64,000 bases of DNA from Synechococcus sp. WH 7803 (GTDB lineage Bacteria > Cyanobacteriota > Cyanobacteriia > PCC-6307 > Cyanobiaceae). This document shows positions 1-12,990 of the stretch, in pieces. Made by a program: the position numbers and the translations under genes. The notes beneath the pieces are model-generated. The model made no database searches. It saw only the letters and a program-made list of their open reading frames with translations, and was not told where the DNA came from. Position 1 is the stretch's first letter. Every line of letters begins with the position of its first letter. The DNA lies in assembly GCA_000063505.1 (NCBI GenBank), contig CT971583.1:1891918-1955917 (forward strand). The letters are read 5' to 3'.

Positions 1-1065
1 TGGGACGCCACCCCTGCCAACCTCAGGGATGCACTGGAGCTGGCCCACCGGCGGATCCAGGACTTCCACCAGCGCCAAAAGCCTCTGGATCTCGATGTCA
101 AAGGGGTTCATGGTGAGCGTCTTGGGCGACGCTGGCGTCCGGTTCAGGCCGCCGGCCTCTACGTGCCTGGAGGACGGGCTTCTTACCCGAGCACGGTGCT
201 GATGAACGCTGTGCCAGCTCGGGCTGCAGGCGTGGAACGACTGGTGATGGTGACTCCCGGCGGATCCGACGGAACCGTGAACCGCACCGTTCTCGCCGCA
301 GCCCACTTGGCCGGCGTGCGCGAGGTGTACCGGATCGGCGGGGCTCAAGCGATTGCGGCACTGGCCTATGGCACCCAAACAATCCCTCGCGTTGACGTGA
401 TCAGCGGCCCGGGAAATATCTACGTGACCCTGGCCAAGAAGGCCGTCTACGGGCAGGTGGGGATTGATTCACTGGCAGGCCCCAGCGAAGTGTTGGTCAT
501 TGCCGATGCCTCAGCCAACGTGACCCAGGTCGCCGCCGATCTGTTGGCCCAGGCTGAACATGATCCTTTGGCGGCTGCGATCCTGCTCACGACCGCTCCC
601 TCCCTGGCCGAAGCGCTGCCTGCTGAATTGGAGCAGCAATTGCAGAAGCACCCGCGGGAAGCCATCTGCCGGCAATCCCTGCAGGAATGGGGGCTTGTGG
701 TGGTCTGCGACAACCTCGAAACCTGTGCAGCGCTGAGTGACCGGTTTGCCCCCGAACATCTCGAGCTTCTCGTCGAGCGCCCGCGCATGCTGGCGGACCG
801 CATCCAGCAAGCCGGGGCCATTTTCATCGGGCCCTGGAGCCCGGAAGCGGTGGGGGATTACCTCGCCGGCCCCAATCACACCCTGCCCACCTGCGGCGCA
901 GCCCGTTACAGCGGGGCCCTCAGCGTTGAAACCTTCATGCGGCATACATCATTGATTGAATTCAGCCGCGAGGCCCTCGACGCCACCGGTGGCGCCGTTG
1001 TGGAACTGGCTGGCAGTGAAGGACTGCACAGCCATGCCAACTCGGTGAAGGTTCGCCTTCGCTGA
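1..1065 (+). CDS. hisD: Histidinol dehydrogenase, 5'-truncated by the window edge
   Basis: Catalyses the last two steps of histidine biosynthesis, oxidising L-histidinol to L-histidine with two NAD+. The frame is open from base 1, so the N-terminus lies outside the window; about 354 codons remain of a family of about 430. Visible family motifs are the zinc-site QAEHD segment near base 550, the catalytic-base segment FAPEHLE near 750, [15 protein letters not shown] near 850 and the C-terminal [12 protein letters not shown]. It ends three bases before the convergent rpiA. No operon partner is visible downstream. Confidence 0.96.
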   Translation, partial: WDATPANLRDALELAHRRIQDFHQRQKPLDLDVKGVHGERLGRRWRPVQAAGLYVPGGRASYPSTVLMNAVPARAAGVERLVMVTPGGSDGTVNRTVLAAAHLAGVREVYRIGGAQAIAALAYGTQTIPRVDVISGPGNIYVTLAKKAVYGQVGIDSLAGPSEVLVIADASANVTQVAADLLAQAEHDPLAAAILLTTAPSLAEALPAELEQQLQKHPREAICRQSLQEWGLVVVCDNLETCAALSDRFAPEHLELLVERPRMLADRIQQAGAIFIGPWSPEAVGDYLAGPNHTLPTCGAARYSGALSVETFMRHTSLIEFSREALDATGGAVVELAGSEGLHSHANSVKVRLR

Positions 1066-1067
1066 AC

Positions 1068-1784
1068 TCAACCGGCCTTCTCGAGGCTGCGCGCGCTGGC
1101 AACACCACCATCGATCTGGCCGACCAGCACCTCGTCGGCCAGATTGACGAAAAGGCCGTTTTCAAGCACTCCGGGAATGTTGTTGATCTCTTTCTCGAGC
1201 GACGCGGGGTCAGCGATACCGCCTTCAAATCGCACATCCAGAACCAGATTGCCCTGATCGGTCACCACCGGACCCGCCTTGCGCGTGGCCATGCGCAGTT
1301 CGGCGTCACCGCCCATCGCTTTCAGTTGCTGGCTGATCTGAACCCAGGCTCCAGGCAGAACCTCAACAGGAAGCAAAAACCCGAGGTTCAGGCGCTCCAC
1401 AAGCTTGGTGGAATCGACCACCACGATGAAACGGTCTGCGCGGGCTGCAACAAGCTTCTCTTGCACGTGGCAAGCGCCACCTCCCTTGATCAATTGGAAC
1501 GCAGGGTCCACTTCATCGGCACCATCGATCGCCAGATCAATCCGGTCCACGGCGTTGAGACTGCGCAGGGGAATTCCCAACTCTGCAGCGAGAACCTCGC
1601 CTTGGAACGACGTGGTCACCCCAACGATGTCGCTCAGCTGACCAGCAGCAAGGCGTTCACCCAAACCCTTGATCATCAGCGCCGCCGTGGAGCCTGACCC
1701 CAAACCAACCACCATGCCGTCGCGGAACTGCTGCACAGCCGCATCAGCAACGGCCTGCTTCATCTGGTTTTGAAGATCCGACAT
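1068..1784 (-). CDS. rpiA: Ribose-5-phosphate isomerase A
   Basis: Interconverts ribose 5-phosphate and ribulose 5-phosphate, serving both the Calvin cycle and the oxidative pentose phosphate pathway in a cyanobacterium. The 238-residue length is normal for RpiA. Seen motifs: the phosphate loop GLGSGSTA near residue 27, the DGADEVD segment holding the catalytic acids, and [11 protein letters not shown] with the active-site Lys and Glu. It is convergent with hisD. The protease gene upstream on the same strand ends about 35 bases before this start, so co-transcription is possible. Confidence 0.96.
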   Translation of the reverse strand: MSDLQNQMKQAVADAAVQQFRDGMVVGLGSGSTAALMIKGLGERLAAGQLSDIVGVTTSFQGEVLAAELGIPLRSLNAVDRIDLAIDGADEVDPAFQLIKGGGACHVQEKLVAARADRFIVVVDSTKLVERLNLGFLLPVEVLPGAWVQISQQLKAMGGDAELRMATRKAGPVVTDQGNLVLDVRFEGGIADPASLEKEINNIPGVLENGLFVNLADEVLVGQIDGGVASARSLEKAG

Positions 1785-1820
1785 GGTCTGTGAGCGATCG
1801 GCGAGACCGTAGCAAGGGTT

Positions 1821-6157
<4,337 letters not shown>

Positions 6158-6260
6158 AACACGAATCCAAATACCCTGGAATCATGAACAAAAAGCCGCC
6201 TGCAAGTGAACCCTTCATCTGCAGGGTTACCAGAAAGATTCAGACAAACCCATTCACATT

Positions 6261-6288
6261 TCAGGCACACTTCAGGCTTTTCTCAGGC
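6261..6288 (-). promoter_or_regulatory. Three 11-bp-phased GCCTGA direct repeats upstream of the chitinase gene
   Basis: On the minus strand GCCTGA occurs three times (plus-strand TCAGGC at 6261-6266, 6272-6277 and 6283-6288). The copies are spaced exactly 11 bp apart, about 100-130 bp before the chitinase start. Direct hexamers at one helical turn are typical of binding sites for OmpR/PhoB-family response regulators. The regulator is unknown; assignment as an operator is inference. Confidence 0.5.
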
Positions 6289-6382
6289 CATCGCAACTGA
6301 AACATGACTCATTCCTTGCGGCATTGAATCAGCGGCTGATTGTCGACAACGACGAACCAGAAAATTACACCCGCAAACAAAA

Positions 6383-6407
6383 AACCTTCTCCGAGGAGGA
6401 GAAGGTT
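6383..6407 (-). terminator. Rho-independent terminator of the CBM2 protein gene
   Basis: A perfect 10-bp stem (AACCTTCTCC at 6383-6392 with its complement at 6398-6407) encloses a 5-nt loop. Read on the minus strand it is followed by a run of T, and it lies 36 bases after the stop codon at 6443. It separates this gene from the chitinase transcript that starts further downstream. Confidence 0.85.
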
Positions 6408-6442
6408 GATTGATCGCACATTGAGCGAGGCGATGAACGCCC

Positions 6443-8293
6443 TCAAATAGTCATTCCTGGATCGGCCATGACCATCCCAGGCATGGGGAAGCCCGAAACG
6501 TCAGTGAGCTCTCCATCGCCATTGAGGTCAATAGCGAAGGCCACTTCTAAACCGCGGCTAATGGCTTTCTCCTCAGAGATCCAACGCCCACGGCCAAATA
6601 GTTCGCCCTCCTCGTCAAAACGGAACACCCGGAATTGACCATCACGGTCTCCCTCGCCTTCAGCGAGAACCCTGAAACCACCGCCGAAGGCATCCTTCGC
6701 CGCAAGAAAGTCCCACCAATCTGACGTGGCATCAGACAGCGCCTTACCGGAACGTCGAACAAGAGCAATGAGCCCGTCTCCACGAGCAATGGCATAGCCA
6801 GAATCATTGCCAATCAGCTCGAGCGATTCTGAGGCCAAGGGATTAGCCACATCCATCAGCTGACCCGTGACGACATCGGAGGACATGGCTGACATGTTCA
6901 TTTCCATCTCCATTCCCGATCCCATCTCCATCCCGACCTCCATCGGCATCTCCATTCGCGCTCCCATCTCCATCCCCATGTCCATGTCCATGTCCATGTC
7001 CATCCCCATCTCCATCGTCATCGACGCCTGGGCGGGAGCGAAGAAATTGCTCCGAGTCAGTGAACCGCTATTAGGCATCCCTTCGCCCTGCGCATTGAAG
7101 CTGATGGAAATCTCTCCATTGGCAGGAATGCTGTCATTCCAATCAGCAGGCGTGAATGTCACACGATTGAGACCGTTTCCGGCATCCTCAACGGTTGCAT
7201 TACCAGCCCAACTCTGAAACTGATCATGAGGAGTGAGAAATGACACTTCCCAGTCGTCAACGGCAAATCCCATGGGGTTCCTGACAATCAGATTGCCACC
7301 CATACCGCCACCCCACCAAAGGGATCCATCCACTTCAAGCTGAAGGCAGCTGTTGTGCACATTGGAGCCACCGGGCAGATTCATCACCACCTTGGTGAGA
7401 TCGGGAGGCGTCATATCCATATCCATGCCCATATCCATGTCCATATCCATATCCATGCCCATATCCATGTCCATGGGCATACCGGAGCCCATCTCCTGAG
7501 GCGTCTGCTCAGAAGCCTGTTGCTGTTCAGCACGTTCCTGAATCTGACGCGTGCTCTCTTCCAAACTCCTGGGCTGACCGGGGGCTTCTCCGGAGGCTGT
7601 TACAAAAGCCCCCACACGCGTTTGAAAACCATCGGTAGGGCCGCCCTCTGGCGTGAAGAGCATGGTGCGGTTCACCAGGGAAAGCTGCTCAGGCTGGAAG
7701 CCGAACGCTCTGTCGAGAAGATCCTCCTGGATCTGATCGAAATGGAACTCCAGATTGGCGCCGATCAGCTCTTCTTTTTGAACGCCTTTGAAAACGAAAC
7801 GCTGACCAATTGGCTCCGAACTGATCACCAGGTCGGCGCCTTCATTCACAACTGAAAGGCGCTCCCTGGTCCCAAAATAGAGGAAATTGATCTTGTCTGT
7901 GACAGGATCAAAATTCTCAATCGTCGTGACACTGTCCCGTTCATGGGAACGAATGTAAACCGTGCTCTCTCGATCGGGATTACCAGGATCAAAGGCAGGG
8001 CCAATACCCTTTTCCCAGGAAAAAACGCCACCGATATCTCCCCGTAGGTGCTCATTACCAACGGGAGCGAAATTGCCTTCGCTCAGGTCACTCCATTGAA
8101 TTCCCTGACCATTGGCACCAAGAATCCGCTGAAACTGATTGGGCTGCCATGGGTAAACAATCGTGGCCGTTCCGTCAGGCTCCTGACCAAGAATCAGGCT
8201 GTGAACAGAAATGTTGCCGAAATCCAGTTGATCATTCGCAGGATCGAAGTTGGTGATGTCCTGAGAAAAATTGCCGACTTTGATGAGAGCCAT
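6443..8293 (-). CDS. CBM2 chitin/cellulose-binding protein with Met-Asp-rich repeats
   Basis: A 616-residue protein with no signal peptide and no glycosidase domain. Residues about 1-235 form a module also present in the chitinase (shared NEHLR, GPAFD, NPDRE, YIRSHE, FYFGTRE-like segments). About 315-425 is a CBM2 domain (GSLWWGGGMGG, FQSWAGNATV). Two low-complexity stretches built from MD, MG and ME dipeptides flank the CBM2, about residues 270-295 and 430-475. The C-terminal 130 residues include DLNGDGELTD, a calcium-loop-like motif. A role as secreted adhesin or chitin-binding partner of the chitinase is inferred from the domains and adjacency. It has its own terminator. Confidence 0.85.
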   Translation of the reverse strand: MALIKVGNFSQDITNFDPANDQLDFGNISVHSLILGQEPDGTATIVYPWQPNQFQRILGANGQGIQWSDLSEGNFAPVGNEHLRGDIGGVFSWEKGIGPAFDPGNPDRESTVYIRSHERDSVTTIENFDPVTDKINFLYFGTRERLSVVNEGADLVISSEPIGQRFVFKGVQKEELIGANLEFHFDQIQEDLLDRAFGFQPEQLSLVNRTMLFTPEGGPTDGFQTRVGAFVTASGEAPGQPRSLEESTRQIQERAEQQQASEQTPQEMGSGMPMDMDMGMDMDMDMDMGMDMDMTPPDLTKVVMNLPGGSNVHNSCLQLEVDGSLWWGGGMGGNLIVRNPMGFAVDDWEVSFLTPHDQFQSWAGNATVEDAGNGLNRVTFTPADWNDSIPANGEISISFNAQGEGMPNSGSLTRSNFFAPAQASMTMEMGMDMDMDMDMGMEMGARMEMPMEVGMEMGSGMEMEMNMSAMSSDVVTGQLMDVANPLASESLELIGNDSGYAIARGDGLIALVRRSGKALSDATSDWWDFLAAKDAFGGGFRVLAEGEGDRDGQFRVFRFDEEGELFGRGRWISEEKAISRGLEVAFAIDLNGDGELTDVSGFPMPGMVMADPGMTI

Positions 8294-8581
8294 GAATTCA
8301 TGTTGCTCAAGGCCCCGTCATCGTTGCCCCGTTCTCAGATCCCAAGAACCCTGCAATCCAAGGGTTTGCGGCCTCATCCAGATGCACCCTCTGCCATGGA
8401 TGTCACCATCTGGTCGCATTCAACGAGCATCCAGTCGCAACCTCTGCACGACGAACGCATCAATCGATCGCAATCACAGCCATGTCCTTGGATTTCAAGG
8501 GCGCCCAAGAAACACAGTTGATGAGGATCTCACACCTATCAAACGAGTCGCGCGCCAGTCATTCAACTGGTTCTGATTTCA

Positions 8582-9286
8582 TTAATCCACCCAATGACGC
8601 CGAATGCCCTCAACGGCAGCGGCGGTTCGATCCCTCACGTTCAACTTGCGCATGATGGATTGCACATGCCCTCTGGCCGTGGTCTCTGCAATCGAGAGCG
8701 CCTCGCCAATCCCCTTATTTGTAAAACCGTTGCAGAGCAGCTGAAGAACCCGGCGCTCCTGCTCCGACAGAACGTGGATCCCACTGAGTTCGTACTGCCT
8801 GAGGGCATAAGGGATCGAAGGATCCACAAAGCGCACTCCCGCCAGGATCGACTCCACCGCATTCACGATCGACATCAGATCAAGACTGGGGCGGGCCAGC
8901 ACCACATCCGCAGGACTGGCCATCACCTCTTTCAGCCTCGGAGAGTCGATTTGCTCCAACGTGAACACGGTGGCGATTGGCGACTGAGGCACTGATCGCT
9001 GCTTGAGATCAGCCACAAGCGCTAGCCCATCACCGCTTTCCAGGTGCTCACTGACGAAGGCCAACAGGGGACCACGAACGTCATCGAGACAGGCCAACGC
9101 TTCTTGCTGCGTCGTGGCAATTCCGACGAGACGGCTGGGGTGCTCGGTGTGGTGCAGAGCAAAACAACTGGCCAGAGCCAGGGCATAAGGGCGGTTGTCC
9201 GTCGCCACCAGAATCCGGTGATGCTGAGACAGATCCTGCAGGTGCTCATTGAGAGTGCGGAAGGAATCGTCAATGGAGATCAACAT
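8582..9286 (-). CDS. LuxR-type response regulator with a degenerate receiver
   Basis: A 234-residue transcription factor. The N-terminal 150 residues resemble a response-regulator receiver; the C-terminal 65 residues are a LuxR/NarL helix-turn-helix (LSEQERRVLQLLCNGFTNKGIGEAL, AETTARGHVQSIMRKL). In FVSEHLESGDGL the residue seven before the DG pair, where the phospho-acceptor Asp should be, is Ser. Phosphorylation in the classical way is therefore unlikely. It lies directly after the chitin-binding gene in the same orientation but about 290 bp away, so local control of the chitin genes is possible and unproven. Confidence 0.85.
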   Translation of the reverse strand: MLISIDDSFRTLNEHLQDLSQHHRILVATDNRPYALALASCFALHHTEHPSRLVGIATTQQEALACLDDVRGPLLAFVSEHLESGDGLALVADLKQRSVPQSPIATVFTLEQIDSPRLKEVMASPADVVLARPSLDLMSIVNAVESILAGVRFVDPSIPYALRQYELSGIHVLSEQERRVLQLLCNGFTNKGIGEALSIAETTARGHVQSIMRKLNVRDRTAAAVEGIRRHWVD

Positions 9287-9456
9287 GCACCCACTCCCTT
9301 TCTGATCACCTCTTCAGCATGGGCACTCCCGTTGCGGCACCGCCAGACGAAATGGCCCGATTGACCGGCTTTCCCTACCGATGAGAGGGAGATCCCTCCA
9401 GCGCGAATCAGCCGCCAACGAGAGCACTAACCTTCCCTCACCGTTGAACTGTTTCC

Positions 9457-9726
9457 ATGACGAGTACTGAACCAGGGTCTCAACGCTGCGCGCTTTGCCA
9501 GGTCGAGATTCAGGGAGACGGATCAACCAGTGATCGCGTGCTCTTCAGCCGAGGGACACCCGGCACTCGCAGCAAACTCTGGGCGCGGGTCTGTCAGTAC
9601 CTCAAAAGCGACGAACAGAAGCAGCAGTGCATCAACCAGGACCCCGGTCTGCGCGGAGAGTCGATGCCCGGTGATGGATTTGAGGAAATCAGCGCGATTC
9701 AGCTCGGGGAGAGCAGCGAAACCTGA
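9457..9726 (+). CDS. Conserved small hypothetical protein with CxxC
   Basis: 89 residues, no signal peptide or membrane segment. It begins with a CxxC pair (RCALCQVEI) and has a further Cys in VCQYL and in QQCIN, giving four cysteines that could bind a metal. The phrases SDRVLFSRGTPGTRSKLWARVCQYL and CINQDPGLRG look like a conserved cyanobacterial family as I remember it, but I assign no function. It is divergent from the regulator gene and about 110 bp before grrP. Confidence 0.65.
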   Translation: MTSTEPGSQRCALCQVEIQGDGSTSDRVLFSRGTPGTRSKLWARVCQYLKSDEQKQQCINQDPGLRGESMPGDGFEEISAIQLGESSET

Positions 9727-9839
9727 AGGAGTGCGCTCAGCGTGCACGGATCCCAATCAGGCATGTTTTCTGAGGATGGTGTGGACGCTTCTCTGCGAAA
9801 TGTCTAGACGTAAGCGTGTCACGTCCTGACCGCCTCGTC

Positions 9840-10778
9840 ATGCGTTTGATCCAGAGAGCCGCCACTGGCCTGCTCGCCTTTTCCACCGTCGCTCTGGTGG
9901 CTTGCCAAAACAAAGACGCTGATAACAAACCAGGATCACAATCCTCAGGATCAACCCCAGCACAATCAACAAGCAGCGTCTTCGACACCGGCAAGCTGCG
10001 CGCTGTTGTGATCGGCGATGCCCTGCCGATGGTGAAAAAGAACGGTGACACCTACGACGGCCTTTCGTTCGTGGTTCTCGAGGCCGTCCGCGATCAACTC
10101 AATGTCTCCCCGCTGAAAAAAGACAAAGACATTGAGATTGAACCCGTTGCCGTTGGCTCGGCGCAGGAAGGACTCAACAAGATCCGTTCCGGATCCGCTG
10201 ATATCGCCTGTGGCGTGGCCTTCAGCTGGAAGCGCCAACGCACCCTCACTTACACCCTTCCCTTCGCCATGGGTGGCGTGAGGGTTCTGGCCCCGAAAGG
10301 CAACGATGGAACCCCCGACAGCCTCAATGGGCAGACGGTGGGGGTGGTGAAAGACAGCGTGGCTGCCAACGTGCTCGCCTCATCCGTGGATGACGCCTCC
10401 TTCCAGTTCTTCAACACCCCCGACGAAGCGCTTGCCGCCCTGAAGGACGGAACAGTGAAGATTCTCGGCGGCGACAGTCTCTGGCTGAAGGCCAACCAAG
10501 AAGCAACCGCTCCCGAAGCAGCGTTGGTCCCCGCCCTTCCCTATGCACGCTCCGGCATTGGCTGCGTCGTGGCTGGAACCACACCCAAGCTCTTGAACAT
10601 GAGCAACCTGGCCATCGGGCGTCTGCTCTCGGCCTATGTCAACGACAACGACGAAGTGCGCACGGAGATCAACTCCTGGATCGGCAGTGGCAGCACCTTG
10701 GGCCTGAGTGATGACCAGATCGGCAGCTTCTTCACGATCGTGTTGTCCACGGCAGCCGAATTCAACAAGCAGTCCTGA
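9840..10778 (+). CDS. grrP: GrrP, extracellular solute-binding-like lipoprotein of the GRRM system
   Basis: A family 3 amino-acid-binding-type protein with no permease nearby, as is usual for the orphan binding protein of GRRM (glycine-rich repeat modification) loci. The ATG at 9840 starts a lipoprotein signal peptide (AFSTVALVAC; lipobox LVAC). An in-frame GTG at 9816 would add eight residues. The mature part has SBP features: GLSFVVLEAVRDQL, SGSADIACGVAFSWKRQRTLTYTLPF and NGQTVGVVKDSVA. It lies immediately upstream of grrA and grrM in the same direction. It may bind the modified peptide or a small amino-acid-like ligand; its role is unknown. Confidence 0.88.
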   Translation: MRLIQRAATGLLAFSTVALVACQNKDADNKPGSQSSGSTPAQSTSSVFDTGKLRAVVIGDALPMVKKNGDTYDGLSFVVLEAVRDQLNVSPLKKDKDIEIEPVAVGSAQEGLNKIRSGSADIACGVAFSWKRQRTLTYTLPFAMGGVRVLAPKGNDGTPDSLNGQTVGVVKDSVAANVLASSVDDASFQFFNTPDEALAALKDGTVKILGGDSLWLKANQEATAPEAALVPALPYARSGIGCVVAGTTPKLLNMSNLAIGRLLSAYVNDNDEVRTEINSWIGSGSTLGLSDDQIGSFFTIVLSTAAEFNKQS

Positions 10779-10812
10779 CCCTGCCTCGTTCATCCATTCC
10801 TCTTTTTGAACC

Positions 10813-11148
10813 ATGAACAAAACCAGTCTGCTGAGCCTTGCCGCCGTCCTCGCGACCAGCGCCGTTCTCTGCGAGTCCTCGAAAGCCGCCGTGCATCGCG
10901 AGCCTGATCTCGGCAATGCGCTCGAACAGCGCATTGAACGGATGGGAACCAAGGCCTGGGCTCTCCTTGAGAGCAACGGCATCACCGGCACCACTCCCGA
11001 CTCCATCGCCAGGGCCTGGGGCAACGGCGGTGGCCGGGCCTGGGGCAACGGTGGCCGGGCCTGGGGCAACGGTGGCCGGGGCTTTGCGAATGGCGGCGGC
11101 GGCGGCGGCTTCGCCAATGGCTACCGCGGTGGGTTCGCAAACTGGTGA
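10813..11148 (+). CDS. grrA: GrrA, glycine-rich RiPP precursor
   Basis: A 111-residue precursor. The N-terminal 26 residues look like a signal peptide (SLLSLAAVLATSAVLCESSKAA). A leader region follows to about residue 65. The core is Gly-rich with six aromatic-x-Asn tripeptides: three WGN, then three FAN. In GRRM systems the radical SAM maturase crosslinks such three-residue units into cyclophanes. The repetitive core is also repetitive at DNA level. The stop overlaps the start of grrM by four bases (GTGA), so the two are translationally coupled. Product structure and function are not known. Confidence 0.9.
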   Translation: MNKTSLLSLAAVLATSAVLCESSKAAVHREPDLGNALEQRIERMGTKAWALLESNGITGTTPDSIARAWGNGGGRAWGNGGRAWGNGGRGFANGGGGGGFANGYRGGFANW

Positions 11149-12296
11149 ACGCATCCGATTACGGCCCCATTGGTCTTCTGGTGATCCAGTCGACCTCCCT
11201 CTGCAATCTCGACTGCAGCTACTGCTATCTGCCAGATCGGCAAAAGCGGAACATCTTCAACCTCCAGCAGCAGCTCCCCCTGCTGCTGGAGCGGGTGTAT
11301 GAAAGCCCGTTTTGGGGCCCCCACCTTTCGATTCTCTGGCACGCCGGAGAACCCCTCACGCTGCCAACTGCGTTTTACGACGAAGCCAGCACCATCATCC
11401 ATCGGGAAACGGCCGATCTTCAGGGCCAGGGGGTAGTGATTGAACAGCACATCCAGACCAATGCCACGTTGATTAACGACGCCTGGTGTGAGTGCTTCCA
11501 ACGCAACAACATCGTCGTCGGCGTGAGCATCGACGGTCCTGAAGACATTCACAACAGCCACAGGCGATTCCGCAACGGCCTGGGATCCCATGGGCACACC
11601 CTGAAGGGCATCCGCACCCTCAGGAAGCACAACATCGACTTTCACGCGATCGCCGTGCTTACAGAGGATGCTCTCGATCAACCCGATCGCATGTACACCT
11701 TCTTCCGCGATGAGGGGATCCATGCACTGGGCTTCAACGTGGAGGAGCAGGAGGGTGTTCATACCAACTCCTCGATGCAGGGGCTGGTCAAGGAGCGTCG
11801 TTACCGCGAATTTCTCTCCCGTTTCTGGGCTCTCAATCAACAGGATGGGTTTCCTTTGCGAATCCGGGAATTCGATCAAGTGATGGGCATGATCGCCGGC
11901 GGTCAACGCCTGCTTCAGAACGAAATGAATCGCCCCTACGCGATTCTGAGCGTGGACTCGAACGGTAACTTTTCCACCTTCGACCCTGAGCTGCTCTCGG
12001 TGGAAACGGAGCGCTATGGATTGTTCAATCTGGGCAATATCCGCGATCTCTCGCTCTTGGATGCCACTGAAGGCGCCGCATTCCAACGCCTGCTGCAGGA
12101 GATGCGGGCCGGAACCGATCGCTGTCGGCAAACCTGTGAGTACTACGGATTCTGTGGAGGCGGAAACGGCAGCAACAAATACTGGGAGCACGGAAGTCTC
12201 GATGCGGCCGAAACCTGCGCATGCCGCTTTTCAAGCCAGATTCCTGTTGATGTGGTGCTCAACAAATTGGAACTGGCAACAGCCTCCAGCCCCTGA
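11145..12296 (+). CDS. grrM: GrrM, radical SAM/SPASM peptide maturase
   Basis: A 383-residue radical SAM enzyme expected to install three-residue cyclophane crosslinks on GrrA. The SAM-cluster motif CNLDCSYCYLPDR is at about residues 20-33. The SPASM region near the C-terminus has the cysteine set C-x-QTCEYYGFCGGGN and ETCACRF, which would hold auxiliary Fe-S clusters. The GTG start at 11145 overlaps the grrA stop. A secreted protein gene follows 44 bp downstream. Assignment to the GRRM family rests on the precursor type, gene order and motifs together. Confidence 0.92.
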   Translation: MNASDYGPIGLLVIQSTSLCNLDCSYCYLPDRQKRNIFNLQQQLPLLLERVYESPFWGPHLSILWHAGEPLTLPTAFYDEASTIIHRETADLQGQGVVIEQHIQTNATLINDAWCECFQRNNIVVGVSIDGPEDIHNSHRRFRNGLGSHGHTLKGIRTLRKHNIDFHAIAVLTEDALDQPDRMYTFFRDEGIHALGFNVEEQEGVHTNSSMQGLVKERRYREFLSRFWALNQQDGFPLRIREFDQVMGMIAGGQRLLQNEMNRPYAILSVDSNGNFSTFDPELLSVETERYGLFNLGNIRDLSLLDATEGAAFQRLLQEMRAGTDRCRQTCEYYGFCGGGNGSNKYWEHGSLDAAETCACRFSSQIPVDVVLNKLELATASSP

Positions 12297-12339
12297 AGAA
12301 CTCGCGCAACGACATCCACCCCGCCAATCCACAGCCGCC

Positions 12340-12846
12340 ATGCTCATCCAACCCAAAACAGCCGCCATCACCCTTTGCGTCACAGCCATGTCCGGCGCGC
12401 TCTCGATGGCACCGCAAGCTCACGCCGGTTGTTCTTTTCTGATGCCAATCGGAGGCAATGGCAACGGACCCAAGCCCCACATCGTCAAGAAAAAGGTTGA
12501 ACGTCCCAAGGGCTTGGTCGGTAAAGCCGTCGGGAGAACAAATTGGAACACCGATTTTGTTGTCAACCAGCCCTATAAAACCTTCAAGCTCTTTTTCACA
12601 GCCGACTCAACCGATGGCAACCCGGGTGCCTATCCGATCGAGGCCTATCTAAAATTCACAGACGGCAGCAACCTCAGGGTCGTCCAGGAATCCATGAAGC
12701 CCCCAACGGGCACCGGTGCTCAATTTGGACCGTTCACTGTGCCGTCCGGGAAAGCCGTGAGTCAGGTGAATTTCAAAATCGGCGCAAACAATGATCCAGG
12801 AGCCACAGGCTTCAGCTACCGAATCTCAGTTCAAGGGTGCAATTAG
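12340..12846 (+). CDS. Secreted protein of unknown function downstream of grrM
   Basis: 168 residues from the ATG at 12340, beginning with a clear signal peptide (ITLCVTAMSGALSM, cleavage after APQAHA). The mature part starts with a Cys and a Gly/Asn stretch, then a Lys-rich segment (HIVKKKVERPKGLVGKA). A beta-rich domain without recognised motifs follows (FKLFFTADSTDGNPGAYPIEAYLKF, FGPFTVPSGKAVSQVNFKIG) and ends in a second Cys. It is 44 bp after grrM on the same strand, so it may belong to the GRRM transcript. I recognise no family. Confidence 0.75.
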   Translation: MLIQPKTAAITLCVTAMSGALSMAPQAHAGCSFLMPIGGNGNGPKPHIVKKKVERPKGLVGKAVGRTNWNTDFVVNQPYKTFKLFFTADSTDGNPGAYPIEAYLKFTDGSNLRVVQESMKPPTGTGAQFGPFTVPSGKAVSQVNFKIGANNDPGATGFSYRISVQGCN

Positions 12847-12990
12847 TCAACGCGCTGAAAGGGTCTGGGCTTGGCCCTGGGGAACCTCCATCGCTTACAT
12901 TGAAAGAGGCCTGGTGAGTTCCTCTCTCCGGGAGGGTGATCACAGCATCAACCATCGGGCCTGAGCCCGAGTCACCGTCTCGACGAGCCC

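Noticed and set aside
9530..9829. Overlapping 99-codon frame in place of the CxxC protein
   Set aside because: Ser/Ala/Arg-rich shadow; the 9457 frame has a good start and patterned Cys.
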